A stretch of DNA of 64,000 nucleotides from Enterococcus wangshanyuanii. GTDB lineage: Bacteria > Bacillota > Bacilli > Lactobacillales > Enterococcaceae. Below the pieces are notes generated by a model. The model had not been told where the DNA came from and ran no database searches. It was given only the letters and a program-made list of their open reading frames with translations. Location: positions 124,001 to 188,000 of the forward strand of contig NZ_CP021874.1 of NCBI RefSeq assembly GCF_002197645.1. Reading direction: 5' to 3'. Shown one piece after another: positions 26,890 through 35,926 of the stretch (position 1 is its first letter; each line of letters opens with the position of its first letter). The position numbers were made by a program, and so were the translations under genes.

Positions 26890-28243
26890 TATGTACCTGG
26901 GGCAAGCGCGTAGTCAAGCATCGAGTGTTAAAAGTGCCTGTAATCAATTAGCACAAGGGTATAGTTCTTTACTGCAAAGTAATCAGCAATTTATTGGTGC
27001 AGGTGAACTATCAAGCAAAGGCTATGACTCTGCGAAAGAATTTTTTTCAGCTGTGATACAACCCTTGGTTCAAGGTGCTGAAGTTGGTGCAGAGATGACA
27101 GCTGATGCCTGTCAAAAATTTGTGGATCGATATATATCTGACGTTGATAGTATTGATTTAAAATCAGAAGAATTAGAGCGACGAATCCAGCAAATAAATA
27201 CATCGATCCTGAATATGGAAAGCATCAATCGAAATTTACCTAAATTACCAACAGGAACGAATCCATTGGAGCAGGCAAATCAAAGAATCATCAATTCTCT
27301 GGAGACAACGAAACGTGATCTGGAGAAAAAACTAGAAAAATTACTTGCGTTCAATGGTTCATCACAAGCTATCTTTTCTGAAGTGAATGCCTTTTATTCA
27401 ACGCTGTCACAGGGCTTACAACAGGCAAATTCAAGTTTTAATCCTGCGAGCGGCACTTTTTCGATTCCGAAGGGGAAGGATTTGGATTGGGCGAAAAAAG
27501 TTAGCGATAAAGTTGACAAAAAGGAAATAGATAGAATAAAAAAACTTTTTCCAGAAAAGGTAACTTCAAAAGATTTACTTATTTTGGCAGATATTCAAAA
27601 AAGAGATAAAGGTGTAACTTTTCCTAAGAAAATTTCAGAAGTATTGAAAGAAACTTTTGGAAAATATGCTGATGATTTATCTGGAATAGAACTAGATGCA
27701 CTTTTAGAATCTGCTGGAGAATTCCTCGATTTTGATGCTTTAGGAAGGATGTTAACTAACGGAAGTACTTCATTTACTGCATTTGGTTTGGCTAATATTA
27801 ATTCTGCATCAATGAATGCAAGCTTAAGTGGAGCAAGTTCTTATGCTGCAGGACAAATGATAAAGAATATTGGATTACCTGTTGTTGGATTCTCAATTGG
27901 CATGATAACGGATACTTCTCAAGGAAGCAGTGTAGGTCAAGCAATTTCTCATAATGTTGCTGTAACTGCTACTGCTACATGGATAACTACGGGAGCGACA
28001 ATGGCTGTTGGAGCATTTTTAGGTAGTAATCCTGCTGGTTGGGCTGTTGCTGGAATTGCTGTTGGAAGTAGTTGGTTAGCAAACAAAATGTATGACAATA
28101 ATTTCATGGGAATAAAAGATATGAGTGATGAATGGGCTAATAATTTCGACAAAAGCATGAAAAATATAAGCAAAGGATTTGATAATATGGGAAAATCTAT
28201 ATCTAAAGGTTTTAACGACCTTGTATCTGGTTTTGGGTGGTAA
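26879..28243 (+). CDS. LXG-domain type VII effector with glycine-zipper C-terminus (putative pore-forming toxin)
   Basis: A 454-aa protein. Residues 1 to about 205 form the helical LXG-type targeting domain (SIDMYLGQARSQASSVKS at the start, SQAIFSEVNAFYSTL near its end). From about residue 300 the C-terminus is hydrophobic and rich in Gly/Ala/Ser: ASSYAAGQM, IGLPVVGFSIGM, TTGATMAVGAFLGSNPAGW, AVAGIAVGSS, then an amphipathic tail. This glycine-zipper layout is that of membrane-depolarising LXG toxins such as staphylococcal TspA and streptococcal TelE. The following DUF443-type genes match the TspA immunity family, which supports the call. ATG 26879 with GGAGG six bases upstream is used. Base composition drops in GC where the toxin part begins. 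Confidence 0.8.
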   Translation: MSIDMYLGQARSQASSVKSACNQLAQGYSSLLQSNQQFIGAGELSSKGYDSAKEFFSAVIQPLVQGAEVGAEMTADACQKFVDRYISDVDSIDLKSEELERRIQQINTSILNMESINRNLPKLPTGTNPLEQANQRIINSLETTKRDLEKKLEKLLAFNGSSQAIFSEVNAFYSTLSQGLQQANSSFNPASGTFSIPKGKDLDWAKKVSDKVDKKEIDRIKKLFPEKVTSKDLLILADIQKRDKGVTFPKKISEVLKETFGKYADDLSGIELDALLESAGEFLDFDALGRMLTNGSTSFTAFGLANINSASMNASLSGASSYAAGQMIKNIGLPVVGFSIGMITDTSQGSSVGQAISHNVAVTATATWITTGATMAVGAFLGSNPAGWAVAGIAVGSSWLANKMYDNNFMGIKDMSDEWANNFDKSMKNISKGFDNMGKSISKGFNDLVSGFGW

Positions 28244-28246
28244 ACT

Positions 28247-28876
28247 ATGAAAGTTTATGAATCAACGAATAAGAGATATAAACTAGTAGAAATGAACGCC
28301 AAATATTATTTGTTAGATTTGGATAGTAATAAATTCTGTTGGTTCTTGCCAATGCTTGTGTGGCTATTCCCTTTTAAAGCAATAGAAATCGATAAAGTAA
28401 GGTTTGACGAGTTAATAACAAATAAAAAAGCAGGCTATGGTGTTGTTCAGATTGTAATACTTTCTATAGTTATTGGAAGACCATCCACATGGTTAATAAA
28501 CACGTTTTTTCAAAACTATGTAACAATTTCAGGAGTTAGATTAGGAACTTTTTATTTGTTTGTAGTTTTAGCACTTCTAATAAGTTATCGTGCAATTAAT
28601 GCCATTTTTAACAAACGTAGAATGTATAAAAATATTGGAAATTCGAGGGAAGGAATACTTATCCGTATAAAGAAGGAAAGTATAACGAGTTATTACAAGA
28701 GAAATAGCGCAATTGCATTTTTAATAATCTATTTAGCTATTTTTGCTTCTGGCTACTTTAGTATATTCTATTCATTTGATATGATTGTAATTTTTATTAT
28801 TTGTGTGTTGTTTTCTCTATTTCTTAATCGAGGGTATATTTATCCTTATGGAAGTAATTTTTCTGTACAAGAGTAA
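28247..28876 (+). CDS. DUF443-type membrane immunity protein, copy 1
   Basis: A 209-aa protein of the DUF443 (tandem five-TM) type: an N-terminal YKLVEMNAKYYLLDLDSNKF segment, a WFLPMLVWLFP motif near residue 32, and four to five membrane segments after residue 65. In S. aureus the DUF443 protein TsaI protects against the LXG toxin TspA. This copy begins three bases after the toxin stop codon and is therefore the best candidate for the cognate immunity protein. Strongly AT-rich, like the rest of the cluster. Confidence 0.75.
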   Translation: MKVYESTNKRYKLVEMNAKYYLLDLDSNKFCWFLPMLVWLFPFKAIEIDKVRFDELITNKKAGYGVVQIVILSIVIGRPSTWLINTFFQNYVTISGVRLGTFYLFVVLALLISYRAINAIFNKRRMYKNIGNSREGILIRIKKESITSYYKRNSAIAFLIIYLAIFASGYFSIFYSFDMIVIFIICVLFSLFLNRGYIYPYGSNFSVQE

Positions 28877-28936
28877 AAAAGAACAAATCCTATTTAGTCA
28901 ATTTTTATAGAAACATACGAATTATGAGGAATGTTT

Positions 28937-29584
28937 ATGAAATTTGAAGATACTTCTATCTCTCGTTTTAAATTAGTAACAATCAATAAAAAAGACAACT
29001 ACTTAGTAGACTTAGATTCTCATAAGTTAACATGGTTATTTCCAATGGCAACTTGGTATTTAGAAAATAAAGCGGCTAAAATCGACAAAAAGCAGTATGA
29101 GAAACTAAAAAAGATGCCTAAGAACAAAATCGGGGCTTCTGTATGGTCTTTTTCTGGATTTATGTTGGGTGGAGTGATATATGCTTTGCTGAAAGGTATA
29201 GAGAGTATCTTTTTTGAAGAGGTGACCATTAACCTTATATTACTGTCCTTCTTAGTTGCTATTTTAATTAGCTTTATTTTCAGATGTATACGTTCCATAT
29301 CGAATGCTAATAAATTGAAACAAATTTTTAGTAAGGAAGAAATGAGTACATTTGATCATTTAATTGTTTTGAAAAAAGATAATCAATTCTATAAAAAGCG
29401 TTGCATAACTGGAACAATCATTTTGCTGGCAATACTTGTTTTCTTATTGTCTTTATTCATCCATGCAAAATCTTTTACTGTTGTGCCTGTACTCTTCATT
29501 TATTTAGTATTTGTATCATTTTTAAATTTATCAATAGCAAAGCCGATGGATGATATGGAATATATTGACAAAACAGTTAAGTAA
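28937..29584 (+). CDS. DUF443-type membrane immunity protein, copy 2
   Basis: A 215-aa paralogue of the preceding gene with the same FKLVTINKKDNYLVDLDSHK N-terminus, a WLFPMATWYLE motif and about four membrane helices. ATG 28937 is preferred over 28931 because GAGGA lies six bases before it. Multiple copies of DUF443 genes next to one toxin are also seen in staphylococci, where they are thought to protect against toxin variants of other strains. Confidence 0.72.
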   Translation: MKFEDTSISRFKLVTINKKDNYLVDLDSHKLTWLFPMATWYLENKAAKIDKKQYEKLKKMPKNKIGASVWSFSGFMLGGVIYALLKGIESIFFEEVTINLILLSFLVAILISFIFRCIRSISNANKLKQIFSKEEMSTFDHLIVLKKDNQFYKKRCITGTIILLAILVFLLSLFIHAKSFTVVPVLFIYLVFVSFLNLSIAKPMDDMEYIDKTVK

Positions 29585-29634
29585 GGTTGAGTTAAATTAA
29601 CTATAAAATTAGAAAATTTAAAGAGGTGAGGAAC

Positions 29635-29937
29635 ATGTTACCAATCGGTAGTATTGTTTATTTAAAAGAAGGTAGTCAAAAGATTATGATTTTAAATCGA
29701 GGTCCTGTTGTAAATGAAAAGGATAGAAATGTTTTATATGATTATAGTGGGTGTCAATATCCAAATGGTTTAAATCCAAATGAAGTGTTGTATTTTAATC
29801 AGGAAAATATCGATACTATTTTGTTTAATGGTTATAAGGACGAGGATGAAACAAGGTTTGAACATTTATATAATGAATGGCTAAATGGTGAAGGGAAATT
29901 GATTGAAAAAGGAATTGTTAGCAAATCACTGGGATAA
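29635..29937 (+). CDS. DUF4176 family protein
   Basis: A 100-aa protein matching DUF4176: LPIGSIVYLKEGSQKIMILNRG at the start, YDYSGCQYPNGLNPNEV near residue 45, and FNQENIDTILFNGYKDEDE. DUF4176 proteins are repeatedly found in type VII secretion cargo loci of Firmicutes; their function is not established. ATG 29635 follows an AGAGGTGAGG site. It is soluble, lies among the DUF443 membrane genes, and may be part of toxin delivery or immunity. Confidence 0.78.
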   Translation: MLPIGSIVYLKEGSQKIMILNRGPVVNEKDRNVLYDYSGCQYPNGLNPNEVLYFNQENIDTILFNGYKDEDETRFEHLYNEWLNGEGKLIEKGIVSKSLG

Positions 29938-30069
29938 AAATAGAATACATTCATAATGAGTTATACCATAAGCCAATAACAATTCAGTTATTGGCTATTC
30001 TTCTGATAAAGTAGAGAAAAGTTTAACTTATTAAGACTGACAATTTATATACAATATAAGGAATTGGAT

Positions 30070-30780
30070 GTGATAAAACTGAAGTTAGTAAGTACAAAGC
30101 CTATCTTTAAAAATAATCGCTACAAGCTATTATATTCTGGATCAAACTATTATCTCATCGATAAAGACAAATCATGGTTTGCATACATTTTCTTTGGATT
30201 AAATTGGTTAATCCCACAAGAAGTTTACACTATAAATAAAGATATTGCTGATGATTTGATGGTTCAAAGAACCGATGTTAAACAAGGAGTAAGAGGATAT
30301 CATATCCTTATGGTAATTATGATTATGATTTTTAATATAGCATCGCCTTATTTGCTAAATACTATTCTTCTTTCTAAAAATGTTAAATACAGTCAATTAT
30401 ATGAAATGAACAGTAGTCTTACAATTGTACCAACGAATAGTTACATATTTTTGATGCTACTCATTACATTTGTTCCTGCTTTAATAATTAGAGTATCTGA
30501 ATCTTTTCGATTAAGGAAATTAATGATGAAATGTATAAAATATAATCAATTTCCAGTTATAAAAATAAAGATAATACCAACGTCAATGAGTGTTGTAATC
30601 AGATATTTAGGGGCATATTTTTTATTTGTTTTACTAATAATTTTATCGGGATATTTGCTTATAGTAACAGAAGGTGATTGGATTATTTCACTGTGCTTTA
30701 TGTTGTTGTCTTTATTTTTTTTATTAACCAATCGTCTATCAATCAATGCAGATAAATATAAAATAAGTGAATCGAGATGA
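30070..30780 (+). CDS. DUF443-type membrane immunity protein, copy 3
   Basis: A 236-aa protein with the family N-terminus YKLLYSGSNYYLIDKDKSW, the FFGLNWLIPQEVYTI segment and about four to five membrane helices. GTG 30070 is chosen because an AAGGA site lies seven bases upstream; a TTG two codons earlier is also possible. It overlaps the next gene by four bases (ATGA), so both are translated together. Confidence 0.68.
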   Translation: MIKLKLVSTKPIFKNNRYKLLYSGSNYYLIDKDKSWFAYIFFGLNWLIPQEVYTINKDIADDLMVQRTDVKQGVRGYHILMVIMIMIFNIASPYLLNTILLSKNVKYSQLYEMNSSLTIVPTNSYIFLMLLITFVPALIIRVSESFRLRKLMMKCIKYNQFPVIKIKIIPTSMSVVIRYLGAYFLFVLLIILSGYLLIVTEGDWIISLCFMLLSLFFLLTNRLSINADKYKISESR

Positions 30781-31370
30781 ATGCGAAAATGAAGAAACGA
30801 TATATTGCTATATACAATGGCAAAGAGGGAAGCAAAAGTATATTTTTTGATACTGAAACAAAAAAATTAGTAGTCGTTAAAATTGAGAATATATCTTATA
30901 AGTTGACGATTCTTTCTGGATTTATAGGAGTTAGTATGTATTATTTATTTGGAAAGGTTTTAATTGAATCAGCATTACCTCCGATCGCTTTAGTTGCAAT
31001 GATTTTAATAGTTGGTTGTTTAGCTGGTATGTTCTTTAATATATTAGTAAATAAAATTGCTAACAGTGAGAAAAATAAACTGGAATATCTAACAAATATT
31101 ACTGAAGATGAACTAAAGGAGTATATTATTGAAGGAAGAAAACAAATGTGGAAAAATCTATTGTTAATTGTTTTTCTTCTATTCATGACAATCGTTTCAC
31201 TACTTCCAATTTACTTTGGAGAGTATTCTTTGTTGTTGCTGCTTGCATCAATCTTTTTTACGATATTAGTTACTTTTTTTATAGGAGTTGTAGCACCGAA
31301 TAAGAGGATAGTGGTATTTAGATACATTAAAAAAAATAAAGAACTGGTTATTCTGACAGATAACAGATGA
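30777..31370 (+). CDS. DUF443-like membrane protein, copy 4 (diverged)
   Basis: A 197-aa membrane protein with the short N-terminal soluble part YIAIYNGKEGSKSIFFDTETKK, which echoes the DUF443 start, and four membrane segments. It lacks the aromatic LPxxxW motif of copies 1-3. It overlaps copy 3 by four bases. Probably a diverged member of the immunity array. Confidence 0.6.
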   Translation: MNAKMKKRYIAIYNGKEGSKSIFFDTETKKLVVVKIENISYKLTILSGFIGVSMYYLFGKVLIESALPPIALVAMILIVGCLAGMFFNILVNKIANSEKNKLEYLTNITEDELKEYIIEGRKQMWKNLLLIVFLLFMTIVSLLPIYFGEYSLLLLLASIFFTILVTFFIGVVAPNKRIVVFRYIKKNKELVILTDNR

Positions 31371-31419
31371 TTAATAGGAATAATTTAATGATAAAAGAAT
31401 ATTGAAAGGAGTTTAATTT

Positions 31420-31959
31420 GTGAAAAAGCGGCAGGAAGAGAGGAAATTGAAAAAAAGAAAACGATATTTAGATCGAATGTATAAATTTTTAACTTTTTCA
31501 GGAATAACATTTCTTATGTGTCCATTATATCTATTCATATTAGCAGAAAAACAAAGTGACATTGAAAATTTTAGAGCAATTGTTGGAAGGTCTGGAGTTT
31601 TTTTTATTGTGTTAGGTCTAATTTTATTAGTTGAAATACCCTATTTAAAACAGATCAGTGTTTCAGGTCGAGTGGCAAGAAGAAATTCAACAAGAAAGGT
31701 AATATTTGATATTTGTCCTCCTATATATACAATTGTGTCTCCAATACTATTGACAGATTTAGCGATATTTAAAGACTTTCCTCTTTTCTTCTATATTTTC
31801 TTCTCTTATGGAACTTTTAAAATAGTTTATTCAATTTGGCTTTCAATACTTTGGGGAACTACATTATTTTTAGATAGGATTAAGGATGGAGAAAAAAGAA
31901 CTACGATTATTTTTATGGTTATTGGGACAGTAATTTCATTCATAGCATTGTTTAAGTAA
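31420..31959 (+). CDS. Small membrane protein of unknown function at end of toxin/immunity array
   Basis: A 179-aa protein starting at GTG 31420 behind AAAGGAG. It has a very basic N-terminus (KKRQEERKLKKRKRYLDRMYK) and four to five membrane segments. It is not obviously a DUF443 protein, but it shares size, AT-richness and location with the immunity genes and is the last gene of the cluster. A role in immunity is inferred from position only. Confidence 0.55.
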   Translation: MKKRQEERKLKKRKRYLDRMYKFLTFSGITFLMCPLYLFILAEKQSDIENFRAIVGRSGVFFIVLGLILLVEIPYLKQISVSGRVARRNSTRKVIFDICPPIYTIVSPILLTDLAIFKDFPLFFYIFFSYGTFKIVYSIWLSILWGTTLFLDRIKDGEKRTTIIFMVIGTVISFIALFK

Positions 31960-31989
31960 TACCCAATTTTTTAAATTATAATTTTCATG

Positions 31990-31995
31990 TATAAT
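31990..31995 (+). promoter_or_regulatory. Putative -10 element of the Nudix-helicase pair
   Basis: A perfect TATAAT lies 36 bases before the Nudix start codon, in an AT-rich stretch without a clear -35. It suggests that the pair is transcribed separately from the type VII cluster. Confidence 0.45.
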
Positions 31996-32030
31996 AGAGT
32001 TAATAAAAATACTGTGAAAAGGTTGGTATC

Positions 32031-32423
32031 ATGAAAAAACAAATCAAAGTCGTCGGATCTGTCATAGAAAAAGATGGAAAAATCCTCTGCGCTCAAAGAG
32101 GTCAAGGTAAATCTTTAGGTGGTTTCTGGGAATTTCCTGGTGGGAAAATTGAGAAAAATGAAACGCCTCAGCAAGCACTTGAACGCGAGATAAAAGAAGA
32201 ACTTCTTTGCGAAGTAGCAATAAAAAATAAGATCATTACAGCTAGTTATGAATATGATTTTGGTATCGTAGAGTTAACCACATTTTTCTGTGAACTAATT
32301 TCTGGAGAACCCAAACTTACTGAACACGAAAGTATTAAATGGCTACCCATTTCTGAATTATCTTCTTTAGAATGGGCACCCGCAGATATTCCAACAATTG
32401 ATCGTTTAGTTAAAGGAGTATAA
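32031..32423 (+). CDS. Nudix (MutT-like) nucleoside triphosphate pyrophosphohydrolase
   Basis: A 130-aa Nudix hydrolase. The Nudix box reads GGKIEKNETPQQALEREIKEEL (near residues 38-59) and has all metal-binding glutamates. Length and the opening VVGSVIEKDGKILCAQRG match the MutT/CTP pyrophosphohydrolase group, which hydrolyse oxidised or unusual nucleoside triphosphates. The gene ends two bases before the helicase gene starts, so the two proteins probably work together. Confidence 0.9.
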   Translation: MKKQIKVVGSVIEKDGKILCAQRGQGKSLGGFWEFPGGKIEKNETPQQALEREIKEELLCEVAIKNKIITASYEYDFGIVELTTFFCELISGEPKLTEHESIKWLPISELSSLEWAPADIPTIDRLVKGV

Positions 32424-32425
32424 AA

Positions 32426-35332
32426 ATGAATCCTCTTATTGAGAATTTCCAGTCAGCTCTGGAACATAGTTTTATTGATCAGACAACGGACTCACATGAT
32501 TTATATAAAGCAAAACTTCTAGTAAATCAAGATCAATCAGGAAGAATGGTATTAAACGATCTTTTAGATGAATTAGCGACGTGCAACGAATTTTTCTTTG
32601 CGGTCGCTTTTATAACAGAGAGTGGATTGTTGGCACTCAAAACTGTGTTGGCTGATTTAGCTAAGCAAAATATTCGCGGACGAATTGTAACTTCAAATTA
32701 TCTCTATTTTAATTCACCTAAAATGTTTAAAGAGCTTTTAAAAATAAAAAATGTAGATGTTCGAATTACAGCAATGGATGGATTTCATGCAAAAGGCTAT
32801 TCTTTTGTTCATGATGAATATGAAACAATGATTTTAGGGAGTTCTAATTTAACGATTAAAGCGTTAAAGGTAAATTGTGAATGGAATTTAAAATTGAATT
32901 CACTGGCAAATGGTGAGCTCATTCAATCTATGAAGCAAAATTTTGAACAGATGTGGTCTTTAGCTGAACCACTAACTACTTCATGGATTACAAAGTATCA
33001 AATGGGTTACAAGCCTATTTTAAATGTTCAAAAAGTTGACACGATGGAAGAACCATCAAGTCAACTAGAAGTTGGGACAATACTTGAAGAAGTTGAATTT
33101 GCCACAAAGCCGATTTCACCTAATGATATGCAGAAAAATGCGTTGGCTGAAATTCAAAAAATGCGGGATTTAGAAAAATCAAAAGCTATGGTTATTTCGG
33201 CAACTGGTACAGGAAAGACTTATCTTTCGGCGTTCGATGTAAAAGCCTATCAGCCAAAAAGATTTCTTTTTATTGTACATCAAGAGCAGATTTTAAAAAA
33301 AGCCAAGGAGCAGTTCATCAAGATATTAGATGATGACGAGAACAAGTTTGGTATTCTATCAGGAAATAGTACAATAACAACTGAAAAATATGTGTTTGCA
33401 ACAATTCAAACACTATCAAAAGATAGGACCTTACAAGCATTTGCGAAGAATACGTTCGATTATATTTTAATTGATGAGGTTCATCATGCTGGAGCGAAAA
33501 CTTATCAAAAGGTAATCGACTATTTTGAGCCTGATTTTTTATTAGGAATGACAGCAACACCTGAAAGAACAGATGGGTACAACATTTATGAAATGTTTGA
33601 TTATAATGTAGCATACGAAATTAGATTACAAGAAGCACTAAAAGAAAATATGCTTTGTCCCTTTCATTATTTTGGTATTACAGATATTCAAATTGATGGA
33701 CAAACAATCAATGATAAATCTTCTTTCAATCAATTAATTAGCAGTCAGCGGATTGATTATATTTTAGAAAAAATTGATTATTATGGTCATTGTGGAGAGA
33801 AAGTTCGCGGACTTATTTTTTGTGGAACGAAAAAAGAAGCGCATGAGCTTGAACAGCTATTTAATCAACGTGGATTCAAAACCAAAGCTTTAACTGGGGA
33901 TCATAAAATTACTGAACGTGATGAAGTAATTACGCAATTGGAAGCTGGCCAACTGGATTATATAGTCACAGTAGATATTTTTAATGAGGGAATCGATATC
34001 CCCTCAGTGAATCAAGTGGTTATGTTACGTAAAACAGAATCAAGTATCATCTTTACGCAGCAATTAGGACGCGGATTAAGGAAAGCAAAAAATAAAGACT
34101 TTGTAACGATTATTGATTTTATTGGGAATTATGATAATAATTATTTGATTCCTATTGCTTTAACAGAGGATAGTTCTTTAAGCAAGAATAGTTTGCGAAA
34201 GAAGACCATGGCGACGAAATATTTACAGGGAATGTCGACGATCATGTTTGACGAAATTACGAAAAATCGGATTTTTCAATCTATTGAATCTTCTCAGCTA
34301 AATAATGCTAAAAATTACAAAGAAGCCTATCAGAACTTAAAAAATAGATTAGGAAAAATTCCATCTTTAGTTGATTTTATAGATCAACATTCGGTTGATC
34401 CGGTGATTATTGCTAGGTATAAAGGAAATTATCCAGCATTTTTGAATTGGATGAAAGAAGATACACCGAATTTAAATAGACATGAAAATGAACTACTAAC
34501 GTTTTTATCTAATGAGTTATTGAACGGGAAAAGAAATCATGAATTACTGCTAATTGAACGTTTAATGGTAAATGGAACATTAGAACGACAAGAGTATCAG
34601 CGTGAATTAGAAAGACTTCATTATTCTTTTGATGAACAGACATTAAAATCAGTAGAACGAATTCTCTCTTTAAAATTCTTTACACAGAAGGAAAGAGAAA
34701 AATATGGTGAACGTCCAGTTGTTATCTTGTCAGATGACATCTATTCGCTAGAAACATCTATGCAAGAAAGTATTCAGAACAATCAGTGGTTTAAACAATG
34801 TGTTTTGGATATCATTCGTACATCATTTAAGCGAAGTGAAAGCTATCAGTTAAATGAACCTTTAACCTATAATGAAGTATACGGGAGAAAAGATGTCTGT
34901 CGTTTACTAAATTGGGAAAATAATGAAACTGGTACAATGTACGGTTATAGAATTAAGTACAACACTTGTCCGATTTTTGTAAATTATCATAAAGATGGTG
35001 CCATCTCAAATGATGTAAAATATGAAGATGAACTAATGGATCAACACACATTGTTATGGTATACACGACCTAAATTGAATTTTTCTAGTAAAGAAGTAAA
35101 AGAAATCATGAATTATGAAGAATCAGGCTTAGCGATTCATGTATTCGTGCAAAAAGAAGTTGGCGGCGATCCTGAATTCATTTATTTAGGGAGAGCTTAT
35201 CCTAAAATAGAAACAGCAAAAGAATTGATTAAAAAAGATAAAAATGGCAAAGATCAAAATATTGTCAGTATGGAAATGACGTTAGAAAAAGCTGTTCCAT
35301 TAGAAACTTACGACTTCATCAAACAAAAATAA
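32426..35332 (+). CDS. PLD-nuclease / superfamily 2 helicase / DUF3427 protein
   Basis: A 968-aa protein with three parts. Residues about 20-190 are a phospholipase D-like nuclease domain with the HxK motif at H121 and K123 (FHAKGYSFV, then GSSNLT). Residues about 225-560 are an SF2 helicase: Walker A ATGTGKT with K264, the DEVHH box at D350, TATPERTDG, and motif VI QQLGRGLRK. The C-terminal part (about 690-965) is of the DUF3427 type, containing NEVYGRKDVCRLLNW and a final PLETYDF. This build resembles restriction-type or repair helicases. The tight coupling to a Nudix enzyme, and location inside an accessory island, make an anti-phage role plausible but unproven. Confidence 0.85.
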   Translation: MNPLIENFQSALEHSFIDQTTDSHDLYKAKLLVNQDQSGRMVLNDLLDELATCNEFFFAVAFITESGLLALKTVLADLAKQNIRGRIVTSNYLYFNSPKMFKELLKIKNVDVRITAMDGFHAKGYSFVHDEYETMILGSSNLTIKALKVNCEWNLKLNSLANGELIQSMKQNFEQMWSLAEPLTTSWITKYQMGYKPILNVQKVDTMEEPSSQLEVGTILEEVEFATKPISPNDMQKNALAEIQKMRDLEKSKAMVISATGTGKTYLSAFDVKAYQPKRFLFIVHQEQILKKAKEQFIKILDDDENKFGILSGNSTITTEKYVFATIQTLSKDRTLQAFAKNTFDYILIDEVHHAGAKTYQKVIDYFEPDFLLGMTATPERTDGYNIYEMFDYNVAYEIRLQEALKENMLCPFHYFGITDIQIDGQTINDKSSFNQLISSQRIDYILEKIDYYGHCGEKVRGLIFCGTKKEAHELEQLFNQRGFKTKALTGDHKITERDEVITQLEAGQLDYIVTVDIFNEGIDIPSVNQVVMLRKTESSIIFTQQLGRGLRKAKNKDFVTIIDFIGNYDNNYLIPIALTEDSSLSKNSLRKKTMATKYLQGMSTIMFDEITKNRIFQSIESSQLNNAKNYKEAYQNLKNRLGKIPSLVDFIDQHSVDPVIIARYKGNYPAFLNWMKEDTPNLNRHENELLTFLSNELLNGKRNHELLLIERLMVNGTLERQEYQRELERLHYSFDEQTLKSVERILSLKFFTQKEREKYGERPVVILSDDIYSLETSMQESIQNNQWFKQCVLDIIRTSFKRSESYQLNEPLTYNEVYGRKDVCRLLNWENNETGTMYGYRIKYNTCPIFVNYHKDGAISNDVKYEDELMDQHTLLWYTRPKLNFSSKEVKEIMNYEESGLAIHVFVQKEVGGDPEFIYLGRAYPKIETAKELIKKDKNGKDQNIVSMEMTLEKAVPLETYDFIKQK

Positions 35333-35336
35333 TTTC

Positions 35337-35365
35337 AAGAGGGTGGATCATTTCCATCCTCTTTA
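35337..35365 (+). terminator. Hairpin after the helicase gene
   Basis: AAGAGGGTGGA-TCATT-TCCATCCTCTTT. It is nearly the same as the hairpin at 35866-35894, so the cupin gene is bracketed by copies of one terminator. Confidence 0.75.
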
Positions 35366-35411
35366 TAATATAGAAAATAGAAATTATTTAAATGAAGGGA
35401 ATGAATTAAAC

Positions 35412-35834
35412 ATGCTAAACAGTTTCATAGAAACAATGAGCAAGTCAGAATCAATTTTTGCTGAAAAAGAAGATGGCACAAAGGTAAATTACTATATTTT
35501 CCCTGAATTCGAAGTCCATCTAAACATAATTCCAGCCGGTACAATTCAAGGTTGGCATATGCATAATGACATTGAAGAAATACTGATTGTTAATGACGGA
35601 GAAATTAGAGTTGAAACGATTGTTGATAACAAAAAAAAATATAAGAACTGTCAAAAAGGAGAATTAATCCGTATGAATCAGAGTTTACATCGGATCTTAA
35701 ATCTCCAAAACCATGAAGCAGCTTTCTCTGTATTCAGATTCGTACCTCAAGGGATTGATCACAGAGAAAAAATAAAAAACGATAAAAAATCATATACCGA
35801 TGATGAAGTAGAAGCTATGTTAAAAAGAATGTAG
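35412..35834 (+). CDS. Cupin domain protein
   Basis: A 140-aa single-domain cupin. The first cupin motif is GWHMHNDIEEILIVNDGEIRV (near residues 49-70) with the metal histidines and glutamate, and the second is LHRILNLQNHE. Cupins of this size bind small molecules or sugars; the substrate is unknown. ATG 35412 is used because GAAGGGAATG lies upstream; a longer frame would begin inside the preceding terminator. It is flanked by two nearly identical terminators, suggesting an inserted single-gene unit. Confidence 0.75.
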   Translation: MLNSFIETMSKSESIFAEKEDGTKVNYYIFPEFEVHLNIIPAGTIQGWHMHNDIEEILIVNDGEIRVETIVDNKKKYKNCQKGELIRMNQSLHRILNLQNHEAAFSVFRFVPQGIDHREKIKNDKKSYTDDEVEAMLKRM

Positions 35835-35865
35835 TCTAGCAAAAATAAAAGGCTTAGTCATTATC

Positions 35866-35894
35866 AGAGGATGGACAATCTCCATCCTCTTTTA
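35866..35894 (+). terminator. Hairpin after the cupin gene
   Basis: AGAGGATGGA-CAATC-TCCATCCTCTTTT; near copy of the one at 35337-35365. Confidence 0.78.
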
Positions 35895-35926
35895 TAACAT
35901 ACGCATTCCATTCTATTTTCTGTTTC

